Assembly (NCBI GenBank): GCA_022448985.1
Contig: JAKVCR010000022.1
Coordinates: forward strand, 1 to 55,119
Reading direction: 5' to 3'
From: Roseibacillus sp.
GTDB lineage: Bacteria; Verrucomicrobiota; Verrucomicrobiia; Verrucomicrobiales; Akkermansiaceae
DNA: 55,119 nucleotides
In this document: one piece after another, positions 48,175 to 55,119 of the stretch
Numbering within the stretch: position 1 is the stretch's first letter
How the letters are laid out: each line of letters begins with the position of its first letter
Translations under genes and position numbers: made by a program
Notes under the pieces: model-generated
Database searches by the model: none
Told to the model about the DNA's origin: nothing
The model's input: only the letters and a program-made list of their open reading frames with translations

Positions 48175-49455
48175 TTACACCTTCCAGGGGCCGCGCATTT
48201 CCTGGTGCACATACTTGTCGGCCTCCGGTTCGTCGATCTTGAAGGTCTTGGGATCATAGCGAAAACTCTTGTTGGAGCGGTGGGCGATCGTTCCCAGGTT
48301 CACGATGGAGGCCGAACGGAAGGCCTTGGTCTCGTTCAGGGCAAAGGTCTTGCGCTCCCGGACCGCCTGGTGGAAATCGGTGATCTGCGGCTCGGGATCC
48401 TTGAGCGACTTGAGCTTCTCGTTGAACCCTTTGATGTCTGACTTGAACCCGCGCGAGATGCTGCCAGCCGATCCCTGGATGTAGGGTGTGTCCTTCTCGC
48501 GGTTGTCGCCGTCGAGAATGAGCTTGGTCCCGTCGGCATACTTGTACTCGATGCGCCGCCAGCGGCCCACCGCATCGTGGTGCTGCTTGTCGGCATCAAT
48601 AAAGACTTCCACCGGGCTCTCCTCGTCCTTGCCCAGGATATACTGAACCGGGTCGAGATAGTGCTGGCCCATGTCACCCAGGCCGCCGCCATCATAGTCC
48701 CAGTACCCGCGGAAGGATCCGTGGGTGCGGTGCCGGGTGTAGGGTTTTACCGGAGCCGGTCCGAGCCAGAAATTATAGTCGAAGTGCGCCGGGATCTTTT
48801 CCTCGGGTTGGTCGATCCTGCCCGACCACCCGAACTTCCAGTTGAAGCCCTGATTTCCGCCCACCGTCACGGTGAGCGGTCCGTCGCCCAGCAATCCGTG
48901 CATGACCGCCTTGCGAATGGGAGCGACCGGGGTGCCCATCCCGTAGAATCCCCCCTCAAAGCGGAACCAGGTGTTGATACGGAAGATCGTCTTGTGCTCG
49001 CGCATGGCCTTCACCATCGCGATGCCCTCGCCGATGGTCCGGCTCATGGGCTTCTCACACCAGACGTCCTTCCCCTGCTTGGCGGCCTCGATGGCTTGCA
49101 GGGCGTGCCAGTGGGGCGGCGTACAGATGTGGACCACGTCAATGTCATCGCGTGCACATAATTCGCGGAAATCGTGATAGCCCTTGGGATCGTGCCCGCG
49201 CTTCTTGGCGTCCGCGGTACGGCCGGCAAGGCGCTGCTTATCGACATCGCAGAGCGCCAGGAGCGGTCCCTTCTGTCCAACATGGGCGCCCGATCCCGAA
49301 ATCCCTCCGCAGCCGATGATTCCGCGCGTGATCTGCTCGCTGGGAGGACGCTTTCCCCTGGCCCCAATGACGTGGCTGGGAACGATCTGGATCGTGGCGA
49401 GGGCGGCCAACCCCTTGAGAGTTTTCCGACGGGTGAGGGAATGCTGCTTATCCAT
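48175..49455 (-). CDS. Tat-exported Gfo/Idh/MocA family oxidoreductase
   Basis: A 426-aa protein with a Tat signal: TRRKTLKGLAALATIQIVPSHVIGA. The body contains RGIIGCGGISGSGAHVG, VHICTPPHWHALQAIEAAKQGKDVWCEKPMSRTIGEG in part (E-K-P), and GGGLGDMGQHYLDPVQYIL, the conserved G-x-x-G-D-x-G-x-H-x-x-D segment. Tat export lets the cofactor be loaded before transport. Such proteins are frequent in Verrucomicrobiota and Planctomycetota sugar-catabolic clusters. Confidence 0.92.
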   Translation of the reverse strand: MDKQHSLTRRKTLKGLAALATIQIVPSHVIGARGKRPPSEQITRGIIGCGGISGSGAHVGQKGPLLALCDVDKQRLAGRTADAKKRGHDPKGYHDFRELCARDDIDVVHICTPPHWHALQAIEAAKQGKDVWCEKPMSRTIGEGIAMVKAMREHKTIFRINTWFRFEGGFYGMGTPVAPIRKAVMHGLLGDGPLTVTVGGNQGFNWKFGWSGRIDQPEEKIPAHFDYNFWLGPAPVKPYTRHRTHGSFRGYWDYDGGGLGDMGQHYLDPVQYILGKDEESPVEVFIDADKQHHDAVGRWRRIEYKYADGTKLILDGDNREKDTPYIQGSAGSISRGFKSDIKGFNEKLKSLKDPEPQITDFHQAVRERKTFALNETKAFRSASIVNLGTIAHRSNKSFRYDPKTFKIDEPEADKYVHQEMRGPWKV

Positions 49456-49562
49456 GACTTCTCCTACTGAACGGGCTGGAGGCCTATTTCAAGTCGGAAG
49501 GAGGATATTTCCTTCCAGCTCCGTGTATTTTCGTTAAACCTGTGCTGAAATTCATCCCTGTC

Positions 49563-50849
49563 ATGTCTGATACAACCGTTCGGGTCTCCGCCTTGAAGCC
49601 GCGCCTCTGCGTGATGATGTTTATTCAATTCTTCATCTGGGGCGTCTGGTACGTCCCGATGTGGACCTGGCTTGGGGGCATTAACGCTACTGACCTGGAA
49701 AAGGGAACCGCCTACGCCGCAACGGGAATAGCCGCCATGGTCTCCCCCTTTATCGTCGGCATGATCGCCGACCGCTTCTTCCCGACGCAGGCGGTGTTCG
49801 GAGTGTTGCATATCGTCGGCGGGGCTCTCCTCTTCTTCGCCTCCAAGGCCACGGACTTCGCAACCTTCTACCCCCTTCTCCTCGGACACCTGCTCTGCTA
49901 CATGCCTACGCTGGCCCTGGCCAACTCACTCCTCTTCCGCAACTCGGACAATGTCGAGCGCGATGCACCCCCGATCCGGACCCTCGGGACCATCGGCTGG
50001 ATCGCGTCGGGCATTCTGATCGGAAGCAGCTTCCTGGATAACGAATCCCTCAAGATCGTGTGGCCTGAGTTCCTCGGGGGCGAGAAGTCCCCGACGGACT
50101 GGGTGGGCCTGAGCGCCACGCCATGGCCTTTCTACTTCGGGTCTGCTGCCTCAATCCTTCTCGGACTCTACGCATTCACCCTCCCCCATACACCCCCCGA
50201 GCTGAAAGGAAAGTCTGTCAGCATTGGTGATGTCCTGGGGCTGAAGGCCCTCCGCCTGATGAAGGACCCCTCCTTCGCGATTTTCATCATCTGTTCGCTT
50301 CTTCTGTGCATTCCCCTCTCCTTCTACTTCCAGCTCGCCAACCCCTACCTCAAGGAAATGGGGGTGGGAAATTCCGAGGGGGTCATGACCCTCGGACAGG
50401 TCTCTGAGATCTTCTTCCTCTTCCTCATCCCCTTCTTCTTCCGCAAGCTCGGGGTGAAGTGGATGCTCCTGATCGGAATGGGATTCTGGGTCCTGCGTTA
50501 CATTCTCTTTGCCAACGCCGGCCCGGACATTCACCTCCTTCTCTACCTCGGGGTCATCTTCCACGGGATCTGCTACGACTTCTTCTTCTTCACCGGACAG
50601 ATCTACGTCGACAAGCGGGCCCCGGAGGATGTGCGCTCCAGTGCTCAGGGCTTCATCGCCTTCGTTACCCTCGGGGTCGGGATGTTCATCGGGGGGCAAT
50701 TGGCCGGCTGGTGGAAAAGCCGCAACACGGTCGATGGCGTGGCTGACTGGTCCGCCGTCTGGTATTTCCCGGCCGGCCTTGCCGCCATCGTCATGGTGGC
50801 CTTCTTCCTTCTCTTCAAGGAGCGGGAAACGGACTCAGCCGAAAACTGA
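49563..50849 (+). CDS. MFS transporter (nucleoside-symporter-like)
   Basis: A 428-aa membrane protein with about 12 helices. LKPRLCVMMFIQFFIWGVWYVPMWTWL is the entry seen in the NupG/XapB nucleoside:H+ symporter branch, and GMIADRFFPTQAVFGVLHIVGGALL carries the MFS loop 2-3 motif. FHGICYDFFFFTGQIYVDKRAPEDVRSSAQGF is a further diagnostic block of this branch. In PVC bacteria this family often accompanies sugar-catabolic genes, so the substrate may be a sugar derivative. ATG 49563 is preferred; a GTG at 49542 is in frame. Confidence 0.85.
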   Translation: MSDTTVRVSALKPRLCVMMFIQFFIWGVWYVPMWTWLGGINATDLEKGTAYAATGIAAMVSPFIVGMIADRFFPTQAVFGVLHIVGGALLFFASKATDFATFYPLLLGHLLCYMPTLALANSLLFRNSDNVERDAPPIRTLGTIGWIASGILIGSSFLDNESLKIVWPEFLGGEKSPTDWVGLSATPWPFYFGSAASILLGLYAFTLPHTPPELKGKSVSIGDVLGLKALRLMKDPSFAIFIICSLLLCIPLSFYFQLANPYLKEMGVGNSEGVMTLGQVSEIFFLFLIPFFFRKLGVKWMLLIGMGFWVLRYILFANAGPDIHLLLYLGVIFHGICYDFFFFTGQIYVDKRAPEDVRSSAQGFIAFVTLGVGMFIGGQLAGWWKSRNTVDGVADWSAVWYFPAGLAAIVMVAFFLLFKERETDSAEN

Positions 50850-50993
50850 CCCTCCGAAAACACCTTTCCCCCTGGCCCCTCAACAAGCGGACCACTGGAT
50901 CCACCGGGTCTATTCACCCGTAAAGGGGTCTAAAATCTTGAAAGGAAAGGCCGAAACCCTACCGTAGCCGCCCATACGAACCGTGACCACCCC

Positions 50994-52310
50994 ATGAGCG
51001 ACAACACCAACTCCACCCGCCGCAATTTCGTCAAGACCACCACCGCCGCCACGACTGCCACCGCCGTCGCTGGCTTTCCTCACATCGGCCGGGCCGAGAT
51101 CGGCAGCAGCAACACCATCAAGGTGGGCCTGATCGGATGCGGCGGACGCGGAACGGGGGCCGCCACCCAGGCTCTGAAATCCGACGACAAGGTGAAGCTC
51201 TGGGCCATGGCCGACGCCTTCCCCGAGAAAATCGAGGGCCCGCTCAAGACCTTGGGGGCCGCCTTCGGCAAGGAGCGCGTGGAGGTCGCCAAGAACCGCC
51301 AGTTCACCGGGCTCAACGCCTTTGAGAAACTCGCCGCCTCCGACGTGGACGTGGTCCTCATGGCCACCCCTCCGGGATACCGTCCCATGATGCTTCGCAA
51401 GTGCATTGAGGCCGGCAAGCACGTCTTCGCCGAGAAGCCCATGGCCATCGACATGGCGGGGATTCATCACCTGATGGAGACCGCCAAGATCGCAGACGAG
51501 AAGAAGCTCGCCATCCAGCACGGCTACTGCTGGCGCTACAGCCCGGCCAACCGGGTCGGCTTCGCCAAGGCCCACGGCGGGGAGATGGGCCGGATCACCA
51601 GCTTCGTAGGCACCTACCTCGGCGGCACGGTACGCGCCCTCGCCCCCGACGCCACGAAGCCCGAGGACATGAGCGACGTCGAGTGGCAGTTGCGCAACTG
51701 GATCAATTTCGAGTGGCTCTCCGGGGGACCGCTCCTGGAACAGTGTATCCACGCCGTCGACAAGATGGCCTGGGCCATGGGGGATGCCGCCCCGGTAGCC
51801 GCCTTCGGCAATGGCGGTCGTGGACAGCGCCGCGATGCCGGCAACGTCTACGACAACTACTCGATCACCTACGAGTATCCCGGCAATACTTTCTGCCAGA
51901 TCCAGCAGCGCCAGTACAGCAACTCCTTCAACGAGAACGTGAGCCGCATCATCTGTGAGGACGGCACCGTGATCGGTCCGTGGAAGGTCTCCACCAAGGA
52001 TGCGAAGGGGAAGACCAACTGGAAATACCGTGCCGAGAAGGGAGTGGAGCAGAACATGTATCAGACCTGCCACAACGAGTTTTTCGCCAACCTGCGCGCG
52101 GGTAAGATCGTGAACTCCTGCGAGTTCATGGCCAAGTCGACCGCCCTCGGCATCCTGGGCCGCGAGGCCTCCCACACCGGCCAGCGCATCACCTGGGATG
52201 AGCTCTGGGCCACCAGCGAGGACCAGGCTCCGGACAACCCACCCCTGGACGGCAAGATGCCGATCCCGGCGCCCCCGGTCCCCGGGGTCGACAAACTGGT
52301 GAAAGCCTAG
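50994..52310 (+). CDS. Tat-exported Gfo/Idh/MocA family oxidoreductase
   Basis: A 438-aa protein with a Tat signal (STRRNFVKTTTAATTATAVAGF). IKVGLIGCGGRGTGAATQAL is the Rossmann loop, HVFAEKPMAIDMAGIHHLM the E-K-P motif, and IQHGYCWRY, WLSGGPLLEQCIHAVDKMAW the catalytic segment (E-Q-x-x-H-x-x-D type, different from the other two copies). The C-terminus ends with PIPAPPVPGVDKLVKA. It is 144 bases after the MFS gene on the same strand. Confidence 0.92.
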   Translation: MSDNTNSTRRNFVKTTTAATTATAVAGFPHIGRAEIGSSNTIKVGLIGCGGRGTGAATQALKSDDKVKLWAMADAFPEKIEGPLKTLGAAFGKERVEVAKNRQFTGLNAFEKLAASDVDVVLMATPPGYRPMMLRKCIEAGKHVFAEKPMAIDMAGIHHLMETAKIADEKKLAIQHGYCWRYSPANRVGFAKAHGGEMGRITSFVGTYLGGTVRALAPDATKPEDMSDVEWQLRNWINFEWLSGGPLLEQCIHAVDKMAWAMGDAAPVAAFGNGGRGQRRDAGNVYDNYSITYEYPGNTFCQIQQRQYSNSFNENVSRIICEDGTVIGPWKVSTKDAKGKTNWKYRAEKGVEQNMYQTCHNEFFANLRAGKIVNSCEFMAKSTALGILGREASHTGQRITWDELWATSEDQAPDNPPLDGKMPIPAPPVPGVDKLVKA

Positions 52311-52338
52311 CGGCTTCCCAAAAATACAGTATCTTAGT

Positions 52339-52369
52339 GGCAGAGTGAGTCGGCAATCGACTCCCTGCC
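52339..52369. other. Hairpin between oxidoreductase and FGE-like genes
   Basis: GAGTCG (52347-52352) pairs with CGACTC (52358-52363), and GGCAG (52339-52343) with CTGCC (52365-52369), with a small internal loop. No T-run follows. It may be an RNA-stability or leader element. Confidence 0.4.
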
Positions 52370-52417
52370 CTGACCCCGAGGCACTTCAATCCCCTCCTTT
52401 CCCCTTCACAGATCCCC

Positions 52418-53677
52418 ATGAACCGATTCCACCAGATCCTCATGACCGGCGTGGCTCCTTGCCTGGGAGCCCTTTCGGCCCTCGCCGAAGAACCGGCTGC
52501 TGAAAAACAGCCGGTGGTCAAGGCCCCTGCCAAGTTCACCAACTCCACCCCCACGCCCTCCCAGTGGAACCTGCCTTCCATGAACCGGATGTTCGTGAGC
52601 AAGAAGGTCCACGAGGTGGTCACCAAGAAGGGCGGCCCCTCTGCGCCGGAGGCGATGAAGGACTACGAGGAGGTTGCCCCCCGGGCTGACAAGGCCAAGT
52701 ACAAGATGATTGCCCTCAAGGGGGGAGAGTTCCTCATGGGATCGCCTGAAGGGGAGCATGAGCGACGAACCGAGGACGAAGGACCGCAGAAGAAGGTCAA
52801 GGTCGAACCCTTCTGGATTGGACAGACCGAGATCCCCTGGGCCCTTTATAAGCCGTTTTACGAAAACGGAGTCGCCCGCAACAAGGATGGGAGCCTCCTC
52901 GCAGAAGGCGCGAAGCAAAATGTCACGGTGAAGGGTAAACAACGCAAGAAGGCCCTTAAGGATGCCCTCGCCCGCGGCGACCGCAACAATATCGTGGATG
53001 TGGTCTCCCAGCCTACCCCACAGTATCACGACATGTTCGGCAGCGGCGAACACGCCTCGGACCTGAACTACCCCGCCATGTGCACCACCCAGCATGCGGC
53101 CTCCAAGTTCTGCCAGTGGCTCAGCGCCCAGACCGGTCACTTTTACCGCCTCCCTACCGAGGCTGAGTGGGAGTATGCCTGCCGCGCCGGGTCCTCCACC
53201 GCATTCCACTTCGGCAACGACATCGAGAAACTCGATGACTACGCCTGGCACGGCTACAACTCCGAGTACACCTACCATCCGGTAGCTACCAAGAAACCAA
53301 ACCCGTGGGGCCTTCACGACATGCATGGCAATGTCGCCGAGTGGGTCCTCGACGGCTTCGATGCCAGTTACCGGAAGAACATCGTGGACGGCACGGTCAA
53401 CCCCTGGAACATTGCCATCACCCGCTACCCCCGCATCGTAAAGGGTGGCTCCTGGGACCAGGACCAGGACGAGTGCCGTAGCGGCGCCCGCCTGCATTCC
53501 GTCAACGACTGGAAGGATACCGATCCGCAGGTCCCCAAGAGCATCTGGTACCATACCGACGGACAGCACATCGGATTCCGAATCGTGCGCCCGCTCAAGA
53601 CCCCCACCGCTGAGGAGATGCACCTCTTCTGGAACACCGACTGGTTTGAACCCACCAGGAACGCGGAAGATCTCTAG
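52418..53677 (+). CDS. Exported FGE-sulfatase (SUMF1) domain protein
   Basis: A 419-aa protein with a signal peptide (TGVAPCLGALSALA) and a formylglycine-generating-enzyme-like domain: MIALKGGEFLMGSPEGEHER, FWIGQTEIPWALY, FYRLPTEAEWEYACRAGSS, NPWGLHDMHGNVAEWVLDGF and VKGGSWDQDQDECRSGARL. Real aerobic FGEs have two cysteines in the last region; here only one (in DEC) is visible and the other position is Asp/Gln, so copper-dependent FGE activity is unlikely. An insertion of about 60 residues follows the FWIGQ block. Many exported homologues in PVC bacteria have unknown roles. Confidence 0.85.
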   Translation: MNRFHQILMTGVAPCLGALSALAEEPAAEKQPVVKAPAKFTNSTPTPSQWNLPSMNRMFVSKKVHEVVTKKGGPSAPEAMKDYEEVAPRADKAKYKMIALKGGEFLMGSPEGEHERRTEDEGPQKKVKVEPFWIGQTEIPWALYKPFYENGVARNKDGSLLAEGAKQNVTVKGKQRKKALKDALARGDRNNIVDVVSQPTPQYHDMFGSGEHASDLNYPAMCTTQHAASKFCQWLSAQTGHFYRLPTEAEWEYACRAGSSTAFHFGNDIEKLDDYAWHGYNSEYTYHPVATKKPNPWGLHDMHGNVAEWVLDGFDASYRKNIVDGTVNPWNIAITRYPRIVKGGSWDQDQDECRSGARLHSVNDWKDTDPQVPKSIWYHTDGQHIGFRIVRPLKTPTAEEMHLFWNTDWFEPTRNAEDL

Positions 53678-53711
53678 GGCTTTCCCTGTCGAAGGGAGAG
53701 AACAAATCAAC

Positions 53712-53736
53712 GGCGCAGCCCGGGCTGCGCCTTTTT
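53712..53736 (+). terminator. Intrinsic terminator after the FGE-like gene
   Basis: GGCGCAGC-CCGG-GCTGCGCC, a perfect palindrome (53712-53731), followed by TTTTT. It ends the plus-strand unit before the convergent peroxiredoxin gene. Confidence 0.88.
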
Positions 53737-53768
53737 CGTGCCACTCGTTTGGGGCCTGAAACCGACAC

Positions 53769-54287
53769 CTACTTCAAGCCGTCCAGGGCCTTCAACAGGT
53801 CCTCGCCTTGCCCGCCAGTAGACGCTTTCTCATCCTTCCAGACCAGCTTGCCATCCTTGAAGAGGTAGGCCTGACGGGAGGCAAATTTTCCCCGGTGAGG
53901 CACGCCGAAGGCCTTGATCACCGCACCATTTACGTCAGCGAGGAGATCGAAGGGCAGCTTCTGCTTCTCAACGAAGGCGTTCTGGGCATCCACCGTGTCG
54001 AAGGAAACCCCGTAGATCTTGACGCCTTTTTCCTGCAGCTTCTCGTTTGCGTCCCGCAAACTACACACCTGTTTCGTTCATCCCCCGGTGGAAGCCTTGG
54101 GATAAAAGAAGAAGAAGGCCAGTCCCTCGGCCGCCACCTCGTGAATCCGGACCACTTTCCCCTTGTGGTTCGTGGCTTCCACCCGGGGAAGGGCTTTGCC
54201 AAGCTCAAGTGTTTCCGCCATCGTTGGATGCACGAGGGCGAAAACCGAACCAACCCCCGCCAGCAATTTCGAAAGTCCTCGCTTCAT
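53769..54287 (-). CDS. Exported PrxQ/BCP-type peroxiredoxin, probable selenoprotein (in-frame TGA = Sec70)
   Basis: Read through the TGA at 54080-54078, this is a 172-aa peroxiredoxin. Residues 1-24 are a signal peptide (LLAGVGSVFALVHPTMA). LGKALPRVEATNHKGKVV and GLAFFFFYPKASTGG lead into U70, then TKQVCSLRDANEKL, IYGVSFDTVDAQNAFVEKQ, LPFDLLADVNG and FGVPHRGKFASRQAYLF. In PrxQ/BCP proteins the peroxidatic Cys is at exactly the U70 position (family pattern P-G-C-T-K-x-x-C), and Cys75 is the expected resolving residue. Frame, spacing and family match continue unbroken on both sides, so a frameshift is excluded. A hairpin downstream fits a bacterial SECIS. Start ATG 54287 has AAGGG upstream. A point-mutated pseudogene is the alternative. 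TGA is a normal stop elsewhere in the window. Confidence 0.8.
54045..54061 (-). promoter_or_regulatory. Candidate bacterial SECIS hairpin
   Basis: On the transcribed strand GTTTGCG-GGA-CGCAAAC forms a perfect 7-bp stem with a 3-base loop. The loop begins 24 bases after the TGA and its first base is G, both within what is known for bacterial SECIS elements (loop about 16-37 bases downstream, G at the loop start). Confidence 0.65.
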
Positions 54288-55119
54288 GACCCGACCCTTA
54301 TCCCTCCCCCGCAGGAATGCCAGAAGGTTTTTTCTCGGCTTGGGGCTGCTTGCCCTCGGGGCAGGGCTGTTATGGCTCGCCCCCTGGTTCAAGAACCGCC
54401 TTCAGAAAAGCCAACCGGACAGATCGCCTGCATTGATCAAGGTCGACTCCGGTGAGCGACCGCTCATGGGGACTACTGCACGAATCGTGGTTCATGTCGC
54501 GGAAGCGGAAAAGGGAGAGGCCGCCATCGAGGCTGCCTTCCAACGAGCCAGCGAAATCAATCTCATCTGCAGCGATTACAATCCAGAGAGCGAGCTCATG
54601 AGGCTCTGCCGTGCACCCGTAAACCATCCCATCCCGGTCTCCGCCACCCTTGCCGCGGTCCTTTCCCATGCCCGCACCACCGCTGAACTTACCGAAGGCT
54701 CATTTGATCCCACCTTGGGCGGCTTCACCAAGCTCTGGCGCAAATCGAAGCGAAAGAAGGAACTTCCCGATCCCATTCTCCTGGAGAGAGCACGCCAGGC
54801 CGCAGGCTGGCAGAAGTTTGAGGTCCACCTCGAGAACCGCGTGGTGACCGTGAAGGATGAAAACCTTCTCTTTGATCTCGGCGGGATCGCCAAGGGATAC
54901 GCCGCCGATGAGATGCTCCGTGTTATCAAGAACCGGGGGATTCCCTCCGCAATGGTGGCGGTGGCAGGCGATATCCGCCTGGGGGCGCCTCCTCCCGGAA
55001 GGACCAGCTGGGCGGTCGGAATCAGGACTCTCGGCGCAGACATCGAGCAGATCATCCAAGTCTCTAATTGTGCCGTCTCCACCTCCGGTGATCTCGAACG
55101 TTACGTGGAAATCGAGGGG
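54286..55119 (+). CDS. apbE: FAD:protein FMN transferase (ApbE family), partial
   Basis: 278 codons, running off the window end. The N-terminus has a basic stretch and hydrophobic helix (RRNARRFFLGLGLLALGAGLL), a signal or membrane anchor. LMGTTARIVVHV is the family's entry motif, FDPTLGGFTKLWR, LFDLGGIAKGYAADEML, MVAVAGDIRLG and CAVSTSGDLERYVEIEG follow, covering the FAD- and Mg-binding segments. It attaches FMN to a Thr of exported flavoproteins such as NqrB/C or RnfG. The start ATG shares the CATG at 54285-54288 with the divergent peroxiredoxin gene; no good ribosome-binding site is visible. Confidence 0.9.
   Translation, partial: MTRPLSLPRRNARRFFLGLGLLALGAGLLWLAPWFKNRLQKSQPDRSPALIKVDSGERPLMGTTARIVVHVAEAEKGEAAIEAAFQRASEINLICSDYNPESELMRLCRAPVNHPIPVSATLAAVLSHARTTAELTEGSFDPTLGGFTKLWRKSKRKKELPDPILLERARQAAGWQKFEVHLENRVVTVKDENLLFDLGGIAKGYAADEMLRVIKNRGIPSAMVAVAGDIRLGAPPPGRTSWAVGIRTLGADIEQIIQVSNCAVSTSGDLERYVEIEG

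Noticed and set aside
50910..52175. Long minus-strand reading frame opposite the exported oxidoreductase
   Set aside because: The plus-strand frame is an unmistakable Gfo/Idh/MocA protein; the antisense product has low complexity (Gly/Val/Leu/His).
52406..53710. Long minus-strand reading frame (434 codons) opposite the FGE-like gene
   Set aside because: No recognisable domain, and it covers a gene with clear family motifs and its own terminator.
53769..54392. Peroxiredoxin as two truncated genes or a frameshifted pseudogene
   Set aside because: Both halves are in the same frame, the only lesion is a TGA at the catalytic Cys codon, and codons on both sides match the family. Selenocysteine explains this better; a point-mutated pseudogene remains possible.

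Overview
The window reads as a chromosomal stretch of a Gram-negative bacterium of moderately high GC, most likely Verrucomicrobiota (less likely a neighbouring PVC lineage). The support is inferential: LL-diaminopimelate aminotransferase, several Tat-exported Gfo/Idh/MocA oxidoreductases, a double DUF1080 protein, an SHD1-like domain, secreted FGE-like and sulfatase proteins, and large secreted proteins ending in an Asp-rich calcium-like loop plus an 'SxDLxxW...FYRL' module. No rRNA, tRNA, CRISPR array, insertion sequence or phage gene was seen.

Region 1 (1-25342, all minus strand) is a Wzx/Wzy-type surface polysaccharide cluster. Transcription order starts with an O-acyltransferase, a GbsR/MarR-like regulator and a NusG paralogue. 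Next come GDP-L-fucose synthase, GDP-mannose dehydratase, a GDP-mannose 3,5-epimerase-like enzyme, a WecG/TagA glycosyltransferase, DUF2061, CysC, CysD and CysN. Then follow a nucleotide-sugar 6-dehydrogenase, KdsD, a Gfo/Idh dehydrogenase, a formyltransferase and a DegT aminotransferase. The distal part holds two accessory genes, the flippase, the UDP-GlcNAc 2-epimerase, glycosyltransferases, an FkbM methyltransferase, a sulfotransferase-like protein and a Wzy-like polymerase. Together they suggest a sulfated polymer with L-fucose and possibly L-galactose, plus an N-formylated diamino-uronic acid. A palindrome, GTTCAA-N6-TTGAAC, recurs before the regulator gene and before the first sugar gene, and is a candidate operator.

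Region 2 (25.5-31.4 kb, plus strand) encodes a 1321-aa secreted beta-helix protein and a secreted sulfatase, likely used on sulfated polysaccharide. Region 3 (31.4-45.5 kb) is mixed: DnaE, a retropepsin-like secreted protein, a multidomain metzincin protease, PII protein behind a textbook sigma-54 promoter, an orphan protein, a secreted serpin with a predicted Arg-Ser bond, an ankyrin/L,D-transpeptidase fusion, DapL and superoxide dismutase.

Region 4 (45.6-53.7 kb) has a double DUF1080 protein, three Gfo/Idh/MocA oxidoreductases, an MFS transporter and a secreted FGE-like protein, which fits sugar oxidation/3-keto-sugar chemistry. Region 5 (53.7-55.1 kb) contains the most striking gene: an exported PrxQ/BCP-type peroxiredoxin whose peroxidatic cysteine codon is an in-frame TGA, followed at the expected distance by a perfect hairpin resembling a bacterial SECIS. 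It is therefore a probable selenoprotein. Its start codon overlaps that of a divergent ApbE-family gene that runs off the window.
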